Counted from the first letter of the stretch, positions 7,056 through 14,982 are shown. The stretch: DNA of 16,354 bases from CAYMPW01 sp964558505 (GCA_964558505.1 CAZLEI010000029.1:1-16354), one strand, 5' to 3'. The notes: a model not told the origin generated them from the sequence alone. Program-made: numbers and translations.

Positions 7056-7063
7056 CATTATTA
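7056..7063 (+). promoter_or_regulatory. possible TATA-like box of proA-proB
   Basis: CATTATTA lies about 34 bases before the proA ATG at 7094, which would give a leader of under 15 bases. The 91-base divergent region between 7002 and 7094 contains no other obvious control element. Confidence 0.35.
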
Positions 7064-7093
7064 GGTCACAGGGGCATCGAGGCGCGATACGAT

Positions 7094-8413
7094 ATGACGG
7101 ATATATTCGCCGATGTCAGGAATGCGAAAGAAGCATCCATACGCCTAGCGGCACTCGACTCCAGCACCAAAGACGCGGCATTGTCCGCGATGGCGGACGC
7201 ATTGGACGCGCGCAGAGCGGAGGTGCTTGCGGCCAACGCGGCTGACATGGCAGGCGCGGAGAAGGCCGAGGCGGCGGGCGAGCTGTCCCACTCGCTCGTG
7301 AAGAGGCTCGCGGTGACCGATGAGAAACTCGACGGGATGATAGACGGCATACGCGAAGTGGCCTCCCTGCCGGACCCCGTCGGCGAGACGATGTCGGCCC
7401 TGGAGCTGGACGAAGGGCTGATGCTCTATCAGATCAAGTGCCCGATAGGCGTCCTCGGCGTGATATTCGAATCCCGCCCGGACGTGGTCCCGCAGATCAT
7501 GTCACTTTGCCTGAAGAGCGGGAATGCCGTGGTCTTCAAGGGCGGCCGCGAGGCCCTCGAGTCGAATCGCGCGCTGTTCCGCATACTCACCGAGGCCGCC
7601 GGGGCCGCAGGCGTCCCCGAAGAGGCATTCGTGCTGATGGAGACCAGGGAGGACGTCTCCGCCATATTGGGGATGCACGAGTGCATAGACCTGCTCATAC
7701 CGAGGGGGTCCAACGCATTCGTCCGTTACATACAGGAGAACACGAAGATCCCGGTCCTCGGCCATGCCGCGGGGATATGCCACATCTACGTTGCGGAGGA
7801 TGCGGACATGAAGACCGCGCTGGACGTATGCCTGGATTCCAAGATACAGTATCCTGCCGTGTGCAATGCGGTGGAGACGCTGCTGGTGGACTCGCGTATC
7901 GCAGGGAGGTTCCTACCGGAGATGTCCCGCCTGTATGCCGAGAACGGCGTGGAGGTCCGTGCGGACGCACGTGCCAAGCCCTTATGCGGGCCCGGGGCAG
8001 TGGATGCCACGGACGAGGATTGGGACACCGAGTACAACGATCTCGTGATATCGGTGAAGGTGGTCGATGGCATGACGGAGGCCATGGCGTTCATCAATCT
8101 CCATGGATCCCATCATACCGATGCCATAATAACGTCCGACAAGGCGAAGATGGCGACGTTCGCCAAGACCGTGGATTCCGCGGACGTGTTCGTAAACGCA
8201 TCCACCAGGTTCGCCGACGGGTTCCGTTTCGGCAAGGGTGCAGAGGTGGGAATCAGCACGAACAAGATCCACTCCCGCGGGCCGGTGGGCATGGAGGGCC
8301 TGATGATCTACAAGTACGTCCTGGTGGGCGGAGGGCAGGTCGTGAAGGACTATGTCGGACGGAGCGCCAGGAAGTTCACGCACGAGAAGAAGGATTCGGA
8401 ACTGAGGTTCTGA
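7094..8413 (+). CDS. proA: glutamate-5-semialdehyde dehydrogenase (gamma-glutamyl phosphate reductase)
   Basis: A 439-residue cytoplasmic enzyme of the aldehyde dehydrogenase superfamily, full length for ProA. It reduces gamma-glutamyl phosphate with NADPH to glutamate-5-semialdehyde, the second step of proline synthesis. Diagnostic motifs are IGVLGVIFESRPDVVPQ, LKSGNAVVFKGG, LLIPRGSNAFVRYI, the catalytic-cysteine stretch QYPAVCNAVET (C257) and HSRGPVGMEGL near the C-terminus. ATG at 7094 fits the usual N-terminus. The TGA stop is one base before the proB ATG, so the pair is an operon in the order proA-proB, the reverse of the common bacterial order. Most archaea lack this route; ProA and ProB in methanogens are generally regarded as bacterial acquisitions. 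No proC is in the window. Confidence 0.97.
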   Translation: MTDIFADVRNAKEASIRLAALDSSTKDAALSAMADALDARRAEVLAANAADMAGAEKAEAAGELSHSLVKRLAVTDEKLDGMIDGIREVASLPDPVGETMSALELDEGLMLYQIKCPIGVLGVIFESRPDVVPQIMSLCLKSGNAVVFKGGREALESNRALFRILTEAAGAAGVPEEAFVLMETREDVSAILGMHECIDLLIPRGSNAFVRYIQENTKIPVLGHAAGICHIYVAEDADMKTALDVCLDSKIQYPAVCNAVETLLVDSRIAGRFLPEMSRLYAENGVEVRADARAKPLCGPGAVDATDEDWDTEYNDLVISVKVVDGMTEAMAFINLHGSHHTDAIITSDKAKMATFAKTVDSADVFVNASTRFADGFRFGKGAEVGISTNKIHSRGPVGMEGLMIYKYVLVGGGQVVKDYVGRSARKFTHEKKDSELRF

Positions 8414-8414
8414 C

Positions 8415-9536
8415 ATGAGCGAAAGGAAGGATCTGCTGGGAGAAGTCGAGAAGGTCGTCATAAAGGTCGGCACATCCTCCATAACCCGCGGAGGCGACGG
8501 TGTATCGTCCGAGTTCATGGACAGCATCGCCGCGCAGATCCGTGTCCTGAAGGATGCTGGCATGCAGGTGCTGTTGGTGACCTCGGGCGCCATCGGCATA
8601 GGCATGAAGGCCATGAACGCGCATCCGAAACCGAACGAGATCCCCATAAGGTCTGCGGCGGCTTCGGTGGGCCAGAGCATACTGATGCAGAGATGGAACG
8701 AGAGCTTCTCCAAGCAGGGGCTCGTCGCCGCGCAGATCCTCCTGACCATGGATTTCTACTCGGACAGGGAGAGCTACCTCAATCTCAACAACACCATATC
8801 GACGCTGCTGGACCATGGTGTGGTCCCCGTGTTCAACGAGAACGACGCCATCTGCACCAAGGAGATCGATGCCATGTTCGGGGACAACGACACCCTGTCG
8901 GCCATGATCGCCAGCAAGATGGACGCAGACCTCCTGGTGATACTGTCGGATGTCGAGGGCCTGTTCGACAGGAACCCGAAGATAGATCCTGGCGCCAGGT
9001 TGATACCCACGGTCCGCGACATAGATGCCGTGGAAGGGTCCGCGGGCGATCCGACGACGCGCGTGGGCACCGGCGGCATGAAGACGAAGATCAAGGCCGC
9101 ACGCATCTGCAAGGATGCCGGATGCAGCATGATAATCGCATCCTCCGCGACGGAGGACGCCGTGGTGCGCGCCGCAGAGGGGGACGATGTCGGCACAATA
9201 TTCGTGACCGACACGATCTTGGGCAAGAAGAGGCGCTGGGTCAAAGCGGCGCATCCCGCCGGGCGCATAGTCGTGGACGAGGGCGCGGAGAAGGCCATCA
9301 TGTCCCACAGGTCCCTGCTGCCGATAGGCATACGCGAGGTCTCAGGTGTTTTCGATGTCGGTGACGTGGTGGAGATAGTATGCGGCGGAAGGGTGTTCGC
9401 GAAAGGCATCACGGATTACAGCTATGCCGATGTGGCGAGGGTCCGCGGGCTTCACAGCGACAAGGCGATAGACATACTGGGCAGGAAGAACCGCCCGGAT
9501 GTGATACGCAGCGAGAACATCGTCACATCGCTCTGA
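8415..9536 (+). CDS. proB: glutamate 5-kinase with PUA domain
   Basis: A 373-residue cytoplasmic enzyme that phosphorylates glutamate with ATP to gamma-glutamyl phosphate, the committed step of proline synthesis. The amino-acid kinase domain (about 1-265) shows VVIKVGTSSIT, LLVTSGAIGIGM, VPVFNENDAI, FGDNDTLSAMIA, LLVILSDVEGLFDRNP and VGTGGMKTKIKAA. A PUA domain follows (about 285-365; RIVVDEGAEKAIM to the VFAKGITDYS region), as in the long bacterial-type ProB. In bacteria this enzyme is feedback-inhibited by proline; the same is likely but not shown here. The gene starts one base after the proA stop and is probably translated by coupling. It ends in TGA; no further gene on the strand follows before tRNA-Val, which lies on the opposite strand. 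Confidence 0.97.
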   Translation: MSERKDLLGEVEKVVIKVGTSSITRGGDGVSSEFMDSIAAQIRVLKDAGMQVLLVTSGAIGIGMKAMNAHPKPNEIPIRSAAASVGQSILMQRWNESFSKQGLVAAQILLTMDFYSDRESYLNLNNTISTLLDHGVVPVFNENDAICTKEIDAMFGDNDTLSAMIASKMDADLLVILSDVEGLFDRNPKIDPGARLIPTVRDIDAVEGSAGDPTTRVGTGGMKTKIKAARICKDAGCSMIIASSATEDAVVRAAEGDDVGTIFVTDTILGKKRRWVKAAHPAGRIVVDEGAEKAIMSHRSLLPIGIREVSGVFDVGDVVEIVCGGRVFAKGITDYSYADVARVRGLHSDKAIDILGRKNRPDVIRSENIVTSL

Positions 9537-9608
9537 ACAGCGTCGATCATCGACAGTATCAGAAACGCGGCCCCAAGGCCACGATGAACAGAAGACAAGA
9601 TGTGATAG

Positions 9609-9684
9609 TGGTGGGCCCGGCCGGATTTGAACCGGCGACCTCCTCCATGTCAAGGAGACGTCATAACCCCTAGACCACGAGCCC
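9609..9684 (-). tRNA. tRNA-Val (anticodon GAC)
   Basis: A 73-base tRNA plus an encoded CCA. The acceptor stem GGGCTCG pairs with CGGGCCC (one G-U pair), with discriminator A. The anticodon arm TCTCC/GGAGG encloses TTGACAT, so the anticodon is GAC (valine codon GUC). The T-arm is GCCGGTTCAAATCCGGC. No intron is seen. Confidence 0.95.
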
Positions 9685-9708
9685 GTTGAGTGTGGGATAC
9701 ACTAATCC

Positions 9709-9719
9709 TTATTAATTCT
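9709..9719 (-). promoter_or_regulatory. TATA-like box of tRNA-Val
   Basis: GAATTAATAAG on the minus strand is centred about 30 bases before the mature tRNA 5' end, standard spacing for an archaeal tRNA promoter. Confidence 0.55.
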
Positions 9720-9779
9720 TTGCCTGGGCGGAGCGTGCGTACCGCCGTCCAGCGTCGGATCGGCCCCCCGAACAGGGCA

Positions 9780-10139
9780 TCAGAGGATGCAGATGCGGCA
9801 ATCCTGGTTCTTGCAAGGCTCGTTGTCGATCTTCCATTCCAGCGCCCACATCTTGAGCTCGTGCACCACTCTTATCAGGTCCACGCTGGCGGGCGTGAGC
9901 CTGTACTCGCTCTTCACGGGGAAGGTGCTGCCGTCCACACGGTTCTCGACCAATCCCTCGTCCTCGAGCTCTTTGAGACGCTCGGAGAGCATCTTGGGAG
10001 TCACATCCTTCATGGACTTCATCAGTTCGGAGAACCTCTTCCAGTCATCCCCTCCCTTGTGGAGCTCCAAGAGTATCATTATGGTCCATCTCTTCGAGAG
10101 GTAGCTCATCGTCTTGTACACCGTGCACGCATGATCCAT
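9780..10139 (-). CDS. HxlR-family winged-helix regulator with cysteine-rich tail
   Basis: A 119-residue DNA-binding protein of the HxlR (DUF24) family: HACTVYKTMSYLSKRWTIMI at the N-terminus, KRFSELMKSMKDVTPKMLSE (recognition helix), RLKELEDEGLVEN, then the wing and a final helix. C5 occupies the conserved N-terminal cysteine position used for redox sensing in several bacterial relatives such as YodB and HypR. Unusually, the C-terminus carries three more cysteines, C109, C114 and C117 (CX4CX2C), which could bind a metal or Fe-S cluster. ATG at 10139 is preferred over the in-frame TTG at 10160 because the TATA box is centred 30 bases before the ATG. It is divergent from hcp and shares the promoter region, so hcp is its likely target, probably together with itself. 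The stop is TGA. Confidence 0.9.
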   Translation of the reverse strand: MDHACTVYKTMSYLSKRWTIMILLELHKGGDDWKRFSELMKSMKDVTPKMLSERLKELEDEGLVENRVDGSTFPVKSEYRLTPASVDLIRVVHELKMWALEWKIDNEPCKNQDCRICIL

Positions 10140-10164
10140 GGTTTCCTCGATGAAACTCAATCGT

Positions 10165-10175
10165 ATTTATAATTA
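10165..10175. promoter_or_regulatory. shared, near-palindromic TATA box between HxlR regulator and hcp
   Basis: ATTTATAATTA reads as a TATA box on both strands. It lies about 30 bases before the HxlR ATG (10139) and about 85 bases before the hcp ATG (10256), giving hcp a leader of roughly 55 bases. The AT-rich stretch to about 10212 is the natural place for an operator, but I find no clear inverted repeat in it. Confidence 0.45.
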
Positions 10176-10255
10176 GGTATAGATAAGATAGTAGATTTAG
10201 AAAAGATATCATAATGGCGTACGCCGCAGGTACCTTTCTGATCTCTGGTGATGAC

Positions 10256-11836
10256 ATGAAGTGCAGACAATGCGAAGAGACCCTTGCGGGAACGGGATGC
10301 GTGAAGAACGGAGTGTGCGGGAAGACCGGCGAGGTAGCCGATGCCCAGGACCGCCTGGTACAGTCGTTGATCATGATGAGCGAGGCGTCACAGGCCAAGG
10401 ACCTCGACAAGGACATCATGGATGTCATCGATACCAGGATAACCGACGGCCTGTTCGTCACGCTGACCAACACCAATTTCGATCTGGCGGACATCGAGCG
10501 CCGTTTCAAGGACAACAAGGCGCTGATGAAGGATGTCGGCGTCAAGTGCTGCTTCTGCGACAGGCTGTTCGGCGGCCACAAGGACGCCGGCGTCGATTCA
10601 TACGATGCCAACGCGGACCTGAGGTCGCTGAAGGAGCTGCTCCTCTACGGATGCAAGGGATTGGCGGCGTACTACCACCATGCAGTCGTCCTCGGATACA
10701 AGGATGAGAGCATCCCTGCCTTCATCAGGAAGGCGCTGGCATCCATCAGGAAGGACCTGTCCGCCGAAGAGCTCGTGGCGCTCAACATGGAGTGCGGGAA
10801 GGTAGGGGCGACATGCATGGCCCTGCTGGACAAGGCGAACACCGAGACCTACGGGGTCCCGGAGATAACCGCGGTGGGAACGGGCGTGGGGAAGAACCCC
10901 GGCATCCTGATAACCGGTCACGACCTGAAGGACCTGGAGATGCTCCTGGAGCAGACAGCAGGGACGGGCGTCGATGTATACACTCACGGCGAGATGCTGC
11001 CGGCCAACGCATACCCTGCATTGAAGAAGCACGGGAACCTCGTAGGCAACTACGGCGGCGCATGGTACAAGCAGAAGGAGGAGTTCGAATCCTTCAACGG
11101 GCCGATCATAGCGACCACAAACTGCGTCCTGATACCCAAGGACGCATACAAGGACAGGCTGTTCGTCACCGGCGTCACCGGGATGCCCGGCGTCAAGCGC
11201 ATCGAGGCCGCTGCCGACGGGTCCAAGGACTTCTCCGCGGTCATCGAGATGGCCAAGGGCTGCAAGCCGCCTGCGGAGATAGACAACATCGAGCTGACCA
11301 TCGGGTTCGGACACGCGACCGTGCTGTCGATGGCGGACACGATCATCGGCGCCGTCAAGTCCGGGGACATAAAGAGGTTCGTGGTCATGGCCGGATGCGA
11401 CGGAAGGGAGAAGTCAAGGTCCTATTACGCGGATTTCGCCCAGGCCCTCCCCAAGGACACGGTCATACTGACGGCCGGATGCGCCAAGTACAGGTACAAC
11501 AAGCTCCCGCTGGGCGACATAGGCGGCATACCCCGCGTCATCGACGCCGGCCAGTGCAACGATTGCTACTCGCTCGTCGTCATCGCCTCCGCCCTCGCGG
11601 ACGCATTCGGGACCGATGTGAACGGACTACCCCTGTCATTCAACATCTCGTGGTACGAGCAGAAGGCATTCCTCGTCCTGCTGACGCTCCTCTCCCTCGG
11701 CGTGAAGGACATCATGCTCGGGCCAAGGCTCCCGGTGTTCATCACGCCTGCGATCCTCGATGTGCTCGTGGGCACCTTCGGGATCAAGGCCAACGGCGAT
11801 GTCGCCGGGGACATGAAGGTCCTGCAGATACAGTGA
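10256..11836 (+). CDS. hcp: hybrid cluster protein (hydroxylamine reductase / NO reductase)
   Basis: A 526-residue iron-sulphur-oxygen enzyme. Hcp proteins reduce hydroxylamine in vitro and are thought to reduce NO in vivo under anaerobic nitrosative stress. The N-terminal cysteines C3, C6, C15 and C21 (CX2CX8CX5C) mark the anaerobe type binding a [4Fe-4S] cluster. Candidate hybrid-cluster ligands are H222 (TGHDLK), E246 (HGEMLPA), C290 (TNCVLIP), C381 (AGCDGR), C409 (AGCAKYR), C434 (GQCNDC) and E468 (WYEQKA), so all expected ligands appear present. Length and the lack of a large deletion after the N-terminal cluster argue for class I, not the shortened class III. The start is ATG 10256, not the earlier in-frame ATG 10214: MKCRQCEE is the usual N-terminus and GGTGAT (10247-10252) complements the archaeal 16S end. 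No hcr reductase gene is nearby. Confidence 0.96.
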   Translation: MKCRQCEETLAGTGCVKNGVCGKTGEVADAQDRLVQSLIMMSEASQAKDLDKDIMDVIDTRITDGLFVTLTNTNFDLADIERRFKDNKALMKDVGVKCCFCDRLFGGHKDAGVDSYDANADLRSLKELLLYGCKGLAAYYHHAVVLGYKDESIPAFIRKALASIRKDLSAEELVALNMECGKVGATCMALLDKANTETYGVPEITAVGTGVGKNPGILITGHDLKDLEMLLEQTAGTGVDVYTHGEMLPANAYPALKKHGNLVGNYGGAWYKQKEEFESFNGPIIATTNCVLIPKDAYKDRLFVTGVTGMPGVKRIEAAADGSKDFSAVIEMAKGCKPPAEIDNIELTIGFGHATVLSMADTIIGAVKSGDIKRFVVMAGCDGREKSRSYYADFAQALPKDTVILTAGCAKYRYNKLPLGDIGGIPRVIDAGQCNDCYSLVVIASALADAFGTDVNGLPLSFNISWYEQKAFLVLLTLLSLGVKDIMLGPRLPVFITPAILDVLVGTFGIKANGDVAGDMKVLQIQ

Positions 11837-11856
11837 TCGGAACGGTCCGGCCTAAA

Positions 11857-11864
11857 CCTTTTTC
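11857..11864 (+). terminator. possible T-rich terminator of hcp
   Basis: CCTTTTTC lies about 20 bases after the hcp stop, in an otherwise GC-rich stretch. Short T-runs of this kind terminate archaeal transcription; no strong hairpin precedes it. Confidence 0.35.
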
Positions 11865-11928
11865 AAAACATCTTCATCGGGCGCCGGCGCCTCGGAGGCG
11901 GAGTCATGGAACCCGAGTTCCGAAGAAT

Positions 11929-11937
11929 CTTTTAATC
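11929..11937 (+). promoter_or_regulatory. TATA-like box of the glutaredoxin-kae1 operon
   Basis: CTTTTAATC is centred about 25 bases before the ATG at 11958, which predicts a leaderless mRNA covering both genes and separates the operon from hcp. Confidence 0.5.
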
Positions 11938-11957
11938 AGGGATGATGATGCCTTCGC

Positions 11958-12200
11958 ATGGCAGAGATAAAGCTGTTCACCAAGGACGACTGCGGCAAAT
12001 GCGAGCATGTCAAAGAGAGGATGCCCAAAGGACTGGATGTCCAGGTCATCAACGTCGATACCGTCGACGGCTTGGCCGAAGGCGCATTCTACGAGATCCT
12101 GGAGAAAGGATTCCCCATACTCGTCGTGGACGATGAGTTCGTCGCGGAAGGCGCAATCCCTGTTCTGGATAAACTGAACGCTATCGCAGGCAAGATCTGA
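11958..12200 (+). CDS. glutaredoxin-like small thiol-disulfide protein
   Basis: An 80-residue cytoplasmic protein with a minimal thioredoxin fold. The first strand MAEIKLFT leads to the active site DDCGKCEHVKE (C12 and C15, CGKC), and a GFPILVVDD stretch carries the cis-proline expected opposite the active site. Its size matches NrdH- and glutaredoxin-like proteins of methanogens. It would reduce disulfides or deliver electrons to a partner enzyme; the partner is unknown. The ATG is supported by a TATA-like box 25 bases upstream. The TGA stop is one base before the kae1 ATG, so the two genes form one transcription unit. It also lies about 120 bases downstream of hcp on the same strand, but the intervening T-run and TATA box argue for separate transcription. 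Confidence 0.87.
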   Translation: MAEIKLFTKDDCGKCEHVKERMPKGLDVQVINVDTVDGLAEGAFYEILEKGFPILVVDDEFVAEGAIPVLDKLNAIAGKI

Positions 12201-12201
12201 G

Positions 12202-13185
12202 ATGATAACCCTCGGCATCGAAGGAACCGCCCACACCCTCGGCGTGGGGATCGTGGATTCGGAGCGCAAGGTCCTGTCGAACGTCCTGGACATGTACCGT
12301 CCGGCGCAGGGAGGGCTCCATCCCAGGGAGGCGGCGAACCATCATGCGGACATGGTCGCCGGCATAATCACGAGATCTGCCGAAGAAGCCGGCATATCCC
12401 TTCACGATGTCGATCTGGTATCGTTCTCCATGGGGCCGGGCCTGGGGCCGTGCCTGAGGGTCGCGGCCACTGCCGCGAGGGCATTGTCCTGCCGTCTCAA
12501 GGTGCCGATAATCGGTGTGAACCACTGCATAGCCCACATCGAGATCGGACGTGCCACCACAGGGTGCACGGACCCGGCGCTGCTGTATGCGTCCGGAGGC
12601 AATACCCAGATAATCGCATTCCTTAACGGCAGGTACCGCATCTTCGGAGAGACCCTGGATGTCGGCATAGGCAATATGCTGGACAAGCTGGGAAGGGAGC
12701 TGGGACTCGGCTACTACGCAGGCCCCACCATAGAGAAACTGGCCAAGAACGGCAGCAGGCTCTTGGACCTGCCGTATTCCGTCAAGGGTATGGATATCTC
12801 GTTCTCGGGCATAATGACGGCGGCTCTGGCACTTCAGAAGAAAGGATTCGACCTCGAGGATATAGCATATTCCATACAGGAGACGTGCTTCGGGATGCTG
12901 ACGGAGGTCACCGAACGGGCGATGGCGCACATAGGCAAGGACGAGGTCCTCCTCGGCGGCGGCGTGGCCCAGAACAACCGCCTCAAGGAGATGGTGGCCG
13001 AGATGGCACATGCGCGCGGCGCGGAGATGTACTGCCCGGACCGCAGGTTCTGCATGGACAACGGAGCGATGATCGCATGGCTCGGGAATATAATGCACGA
13101 GTCCGGCGTCCGCATGACGGTGGACGAGACGGCGGTCATGCAGAGGTTCAGGACCGACGAGGTCCCGGTCACCTGGCGTTCTTGA
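12202..13185 (+). CDS. kae1: KEOPS subunit Kae1, tRNA N6-threonylcarbamoyladenosine transferase (not fused to Bud32)
   Basis: A 327-residue protein of the Kae1/TsaD (ASKHA) family. It transfers threonylcarbamoyl from TC-AMP to A37 of ANN-decoding tRNAs within the KEOPS complex. Motifs are LGIEGTAHTLGVGIVD (phosphate 1), FSMGPGLGPCLRV, VNHCIAHIE with metal ligands H108 and H112, LLYASGGNTQ (phosphate 2), GGGVAQNNRL and CMDNGAMIAW with metal ligand D286. It ends at QRFRTDEVPVTW, the normal end of a free-standing Kae1. Many euryarchaea, such as Methanocaldococcus, instead carry Kae1 fused to the kinase Bud32, which would roughly add 200 residues. No Bud32 gene is in the window. The ATG is one base after the glutaredoxin stop. 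The 3' end overlaps the convergent DHH gene by 17 bases. Confidence 0.96.
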   Translation: MITLGIEGTAHTLGVGIVDSERKVLSNVLDMYRPAQGGLHPREAANHHADMVAGIITRSAEEAGISLHDVDLVSFSMGPGLGPCLRVAATAARALSCRLKVPIIGVNHCIAHIEIGRATTGCTDPALLYASGGNTQIIAFLNGRYRIFGETLDVGIGNMLDKLGRELGLGYYAGPTIEKLAKNGSRLLDLPYSVKGMDISFSGIMTAALALQKKGFDLEDIAYSIQETCFGMLTEVTERAMAHIGKDEVLLGGGVAQNNRLKEMVAEMAHARGAEMYCPDRRFCMDNGAMIAWLGNIMHESGVRMTVDETAVMQRFRTDEVPVTWRS

Positions 13186-14518
13186 GCTGCTGGCCGATTA
13201 TCCTGTCGAGGTTCACGAGGAAGTCGCGGTTCATCTCGGTGGGAACGGAGCCGCCTGCGGCGATCCTGTGCCCGCCGCCCTGTCCGCCGACCGATTCGCA
13301 TGCGAGTTTCATCGCCCTCGAAAGATCTATGCCGCGGGACAGCTGCCCCCATGTCCCCCTGGACGACAGATGCGCCGTCGGGCCGGACAGGTTAAGTCCG
13401 ATGGTGGGCTTGGAACGGTCGCCGATGTAGGCCATCGCTATGCCGCACAGCACTCCCGTCATGCCGGCGCCGGTGCTGTCGAAGAATTGTATGTTCTCCA
13501 TCTGGGTCAGGCCCTTCTCGTCCAGGCTCGCCACGCCTTCGATGCGTTTGCGCCTGTACTCCTTGTCGAGCTCGTAGGCCTGCGCTACCGCCCGCGGGTC
13601 GCCCATGGCGGCCGAGACGCCGATGCCGCCGACATCCTGGCGTCCGCATCCGTCCAGGATGGAGGCCAGGGAATCGGAGTCGGTCTTCCAGTCCCTGAGC
13701 ATGTACCTCGTGCGGACGATCTCCTCCATCACATCCACGGCCACTCCCTGCATCGTGAGTTTGAGTGCGATGAGCGAGGAGATCCTGCGATGCTCCTCTT
13801 CGTTCAGATCCGCCAGGGTCTTGCTGCCTTCCACCCGGGCGTCCGAGAGTAGTTTGGCGACCCCCTCGGCATCGCCGCTGACGCCGCGTATGTAAGGTTC
13901 CACGGTGAGGAACAGCTCGTCGGTCAGACGGCCGGTGGGCACCAGCGACCCCTTGGTCTCGGTGACGAATCTTCCCTCCGCCGCACCTTCGAGGAGGTTC
14001 ACGTTGAGGCCCGAGAGTCCGTTTATGGTCTGCCTGTCCCCGGACATGCCGGCGAAGGCCAGTTGGACGAGGTCCCAGTTGTTCTCGTCCAGAGTGACAG
14101 CGAAAAGCAATGCCATGGTGGCTCCGCATCCGGACGTCATCCCGTCGATCCCGACGAGATGTGGGTTGGCGTATGCGACCTTCTCGGAATCGTCGTACAC
14201 GGTATGGTGGTCGAGCACGACGACGTCGCAGTCCATCTCCTCGAATTCCGCTATGTACGAAGCGCCGAGGTCGGTCATGACTATGCACTGCGCCTCGGTG
14301 CCGCGCACGATGTCCATATGCTCCTCGTCTAGGGTGGTGAAAAGGGAAAGCTTGAACTCCTTCCCCGCACGGAACAGCGCCTTCGCGACGATGGCCGCAG
14401 AAGATATGCCGTCGGCATCGTAGTGCGAGAACAGATGGATAAAACCATGTCCGCGGACTGTGTCCGCGGCATGGGATAAACGTGAAAGGAGTTTTGGAGG
14501 TAGGACGCTGAGGTCCAT
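13169..14518 (-). CDS. archaeal RecJ-like DHH-family phosphoesterase
   Basis: About 449 residues, a cytoplasmic nuclease of the DHH/DHHA1 superfamily. The DHH domain shows FSHYDADGISS, IVMTDLG and VVVLDHHTVYDD, which carry the metal-binding aspartates and histidines. The C-terminal DHHA1 domain ends in GGQGGGHRIAAGG, the substrate-binding glycine motif. Archaeal relatives include the RecJ/GAN proteins that degrade single-stranded DNA and associate with the replicative GINS complex; whether this is GAN or another paralogue cannot be decided from sequence alone. ATG 14518 is preferred over the in-frame GTG 14530 because GTGAGG lies 6 bases before it. It starts 8 bases after the rps15 stop, an operon pairing found in many archaea. 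The stop TGA overlaps the convergent kae1 end. Confidence 0.92.
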   Translation of the reverse strand: MDLSVLPPKLLSRLSHAADTVRGHGFIHLFSHYDADGISSAAIVAKALFRAGKEFKLSLFTTLDEEHMDIVRGTEAQCIVMTDLGASYIAEFEEMDCDVVVLDHHTVYDDSEKVAYANPHLVGIDGMTSGCGATMALLFAVTLDENNWDLVQLAFAGMSGDRQTINGLSGLNVNLLEGAAEGRFVTETKGSLVPTGRLTDELFLTVEPYIRGVSGDAEGVAKLLSDARVEGSKTLADLNEEEHRRISSLIALKLTMQGVAVDVMEEIVRTRYMLRDWKTDSDSLASILDGCGRQDVGGIGVSAAMGDPRAVAQAYELDKEYRRKRIEGVASLDEKGLTQMENIQFFDSTGAGMTGVLCGIAMAYIGDRSKPTIGLNLSGPTAHLSSRGTWGQLSRGIDLSRAMKLACESVGGQGGGHRIAAGGSVPTEMNRDFLVNLDRIIGQQLKNAR

Positions 14519-14526
14519 GGTAATCC

Positions 14527-14982
14527 TCACTTAAGCATGAGCTCCGCGTTGGTGAGAGAATATTTCCAAGTTGCGGGCAGAACGCCGTTCTTCTTGTAGT
14601 AGCGCTCGAGCCTTCTGATCTTGGCCTCGATCATGTTCAGGCCGCGCTTGTTGGAGACATCTCCCCTGTTCTCCTTGAGGTGAACGTTGAGCGAGATGGC
14701 GCGCCTCATGAGGTTGGACAGGTCTTCGGGCAGGGAGGATGCGACATCCTTCTCTGTCATGATCTGCGTGACGCTCTTGCCGGTCGCCAGCTTGATGTTG
14801 GGGATTCCGTACTGGTCCCTGAGGACGAGTCCGATCTTTGCAGATGTGTAGCCGTCTTTGGCGTATTTTACGATGAGGTCCTCGATCTCGGTAGCTCCCA
14901 TAGGGACCCATGCGGGGTTCTCTGTGATGAGGGGGCGTTTCGAGCAGGACTTTCCTTTCCTTCTTGTGTGCATTCTTGCCAT
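14527..14982 (-). CDS. rps15: 30S ribosomal protein S15P (uS15)
   Basis: A 151-residue basic protein of the small ribosomal subunit, with the archaeal/eukaryotic length (bacterial S15 is about 89). It begins MARMHTRRKGKSCSKRP, has the archaeal N-terminal extension GATEIEDLIVKYAKDG and IGLVLRDQYGIPNIKLATGK, and ends with the core RNA-binding helices, including GLNMIEAKIRRLERYYKKNG. S15 binds the central domain of 16S rRNA early in assembly. ATG at 14982 is fixed by a strong Shine-Dalgarno GGAGGATC. The stop TGA is 8 bases before the DHH phosphoesterase ATG. Unlike most genes here it has a long leader (about 105 bases) with potential structure. Confidence 0.98.
   Translation of the reverse strand: MARMHTRRKGKSCSKRPLITENPAWVPMGATEIEDLIVKYAKDGYTSAKIGLVLRDQYGIPNIKLATGKSVTQIMTEKDVASSLPEDLSNLMRRAISLNVHLKENRGDVSNKRGLNMIEAKIRRLERYYKKNGVLPATWKYSLTNAELMLK

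Noticed and set aside
7438..8418. Plus-strand frame of about 326 codons inside proA (and similar ones inside proB, hcp and the DHH gene)
   Set aside because: Alternate frames of strongly conserved enzymes, with R/G-rich meaningless translation.
10176..10212. Operator palindrome for the HxlR regulator between the divergent genes
   Set aside because: The AT-rich stretch contains repeated ATAGATAAGATAG-like text but no convincing inverted repeat by eye.
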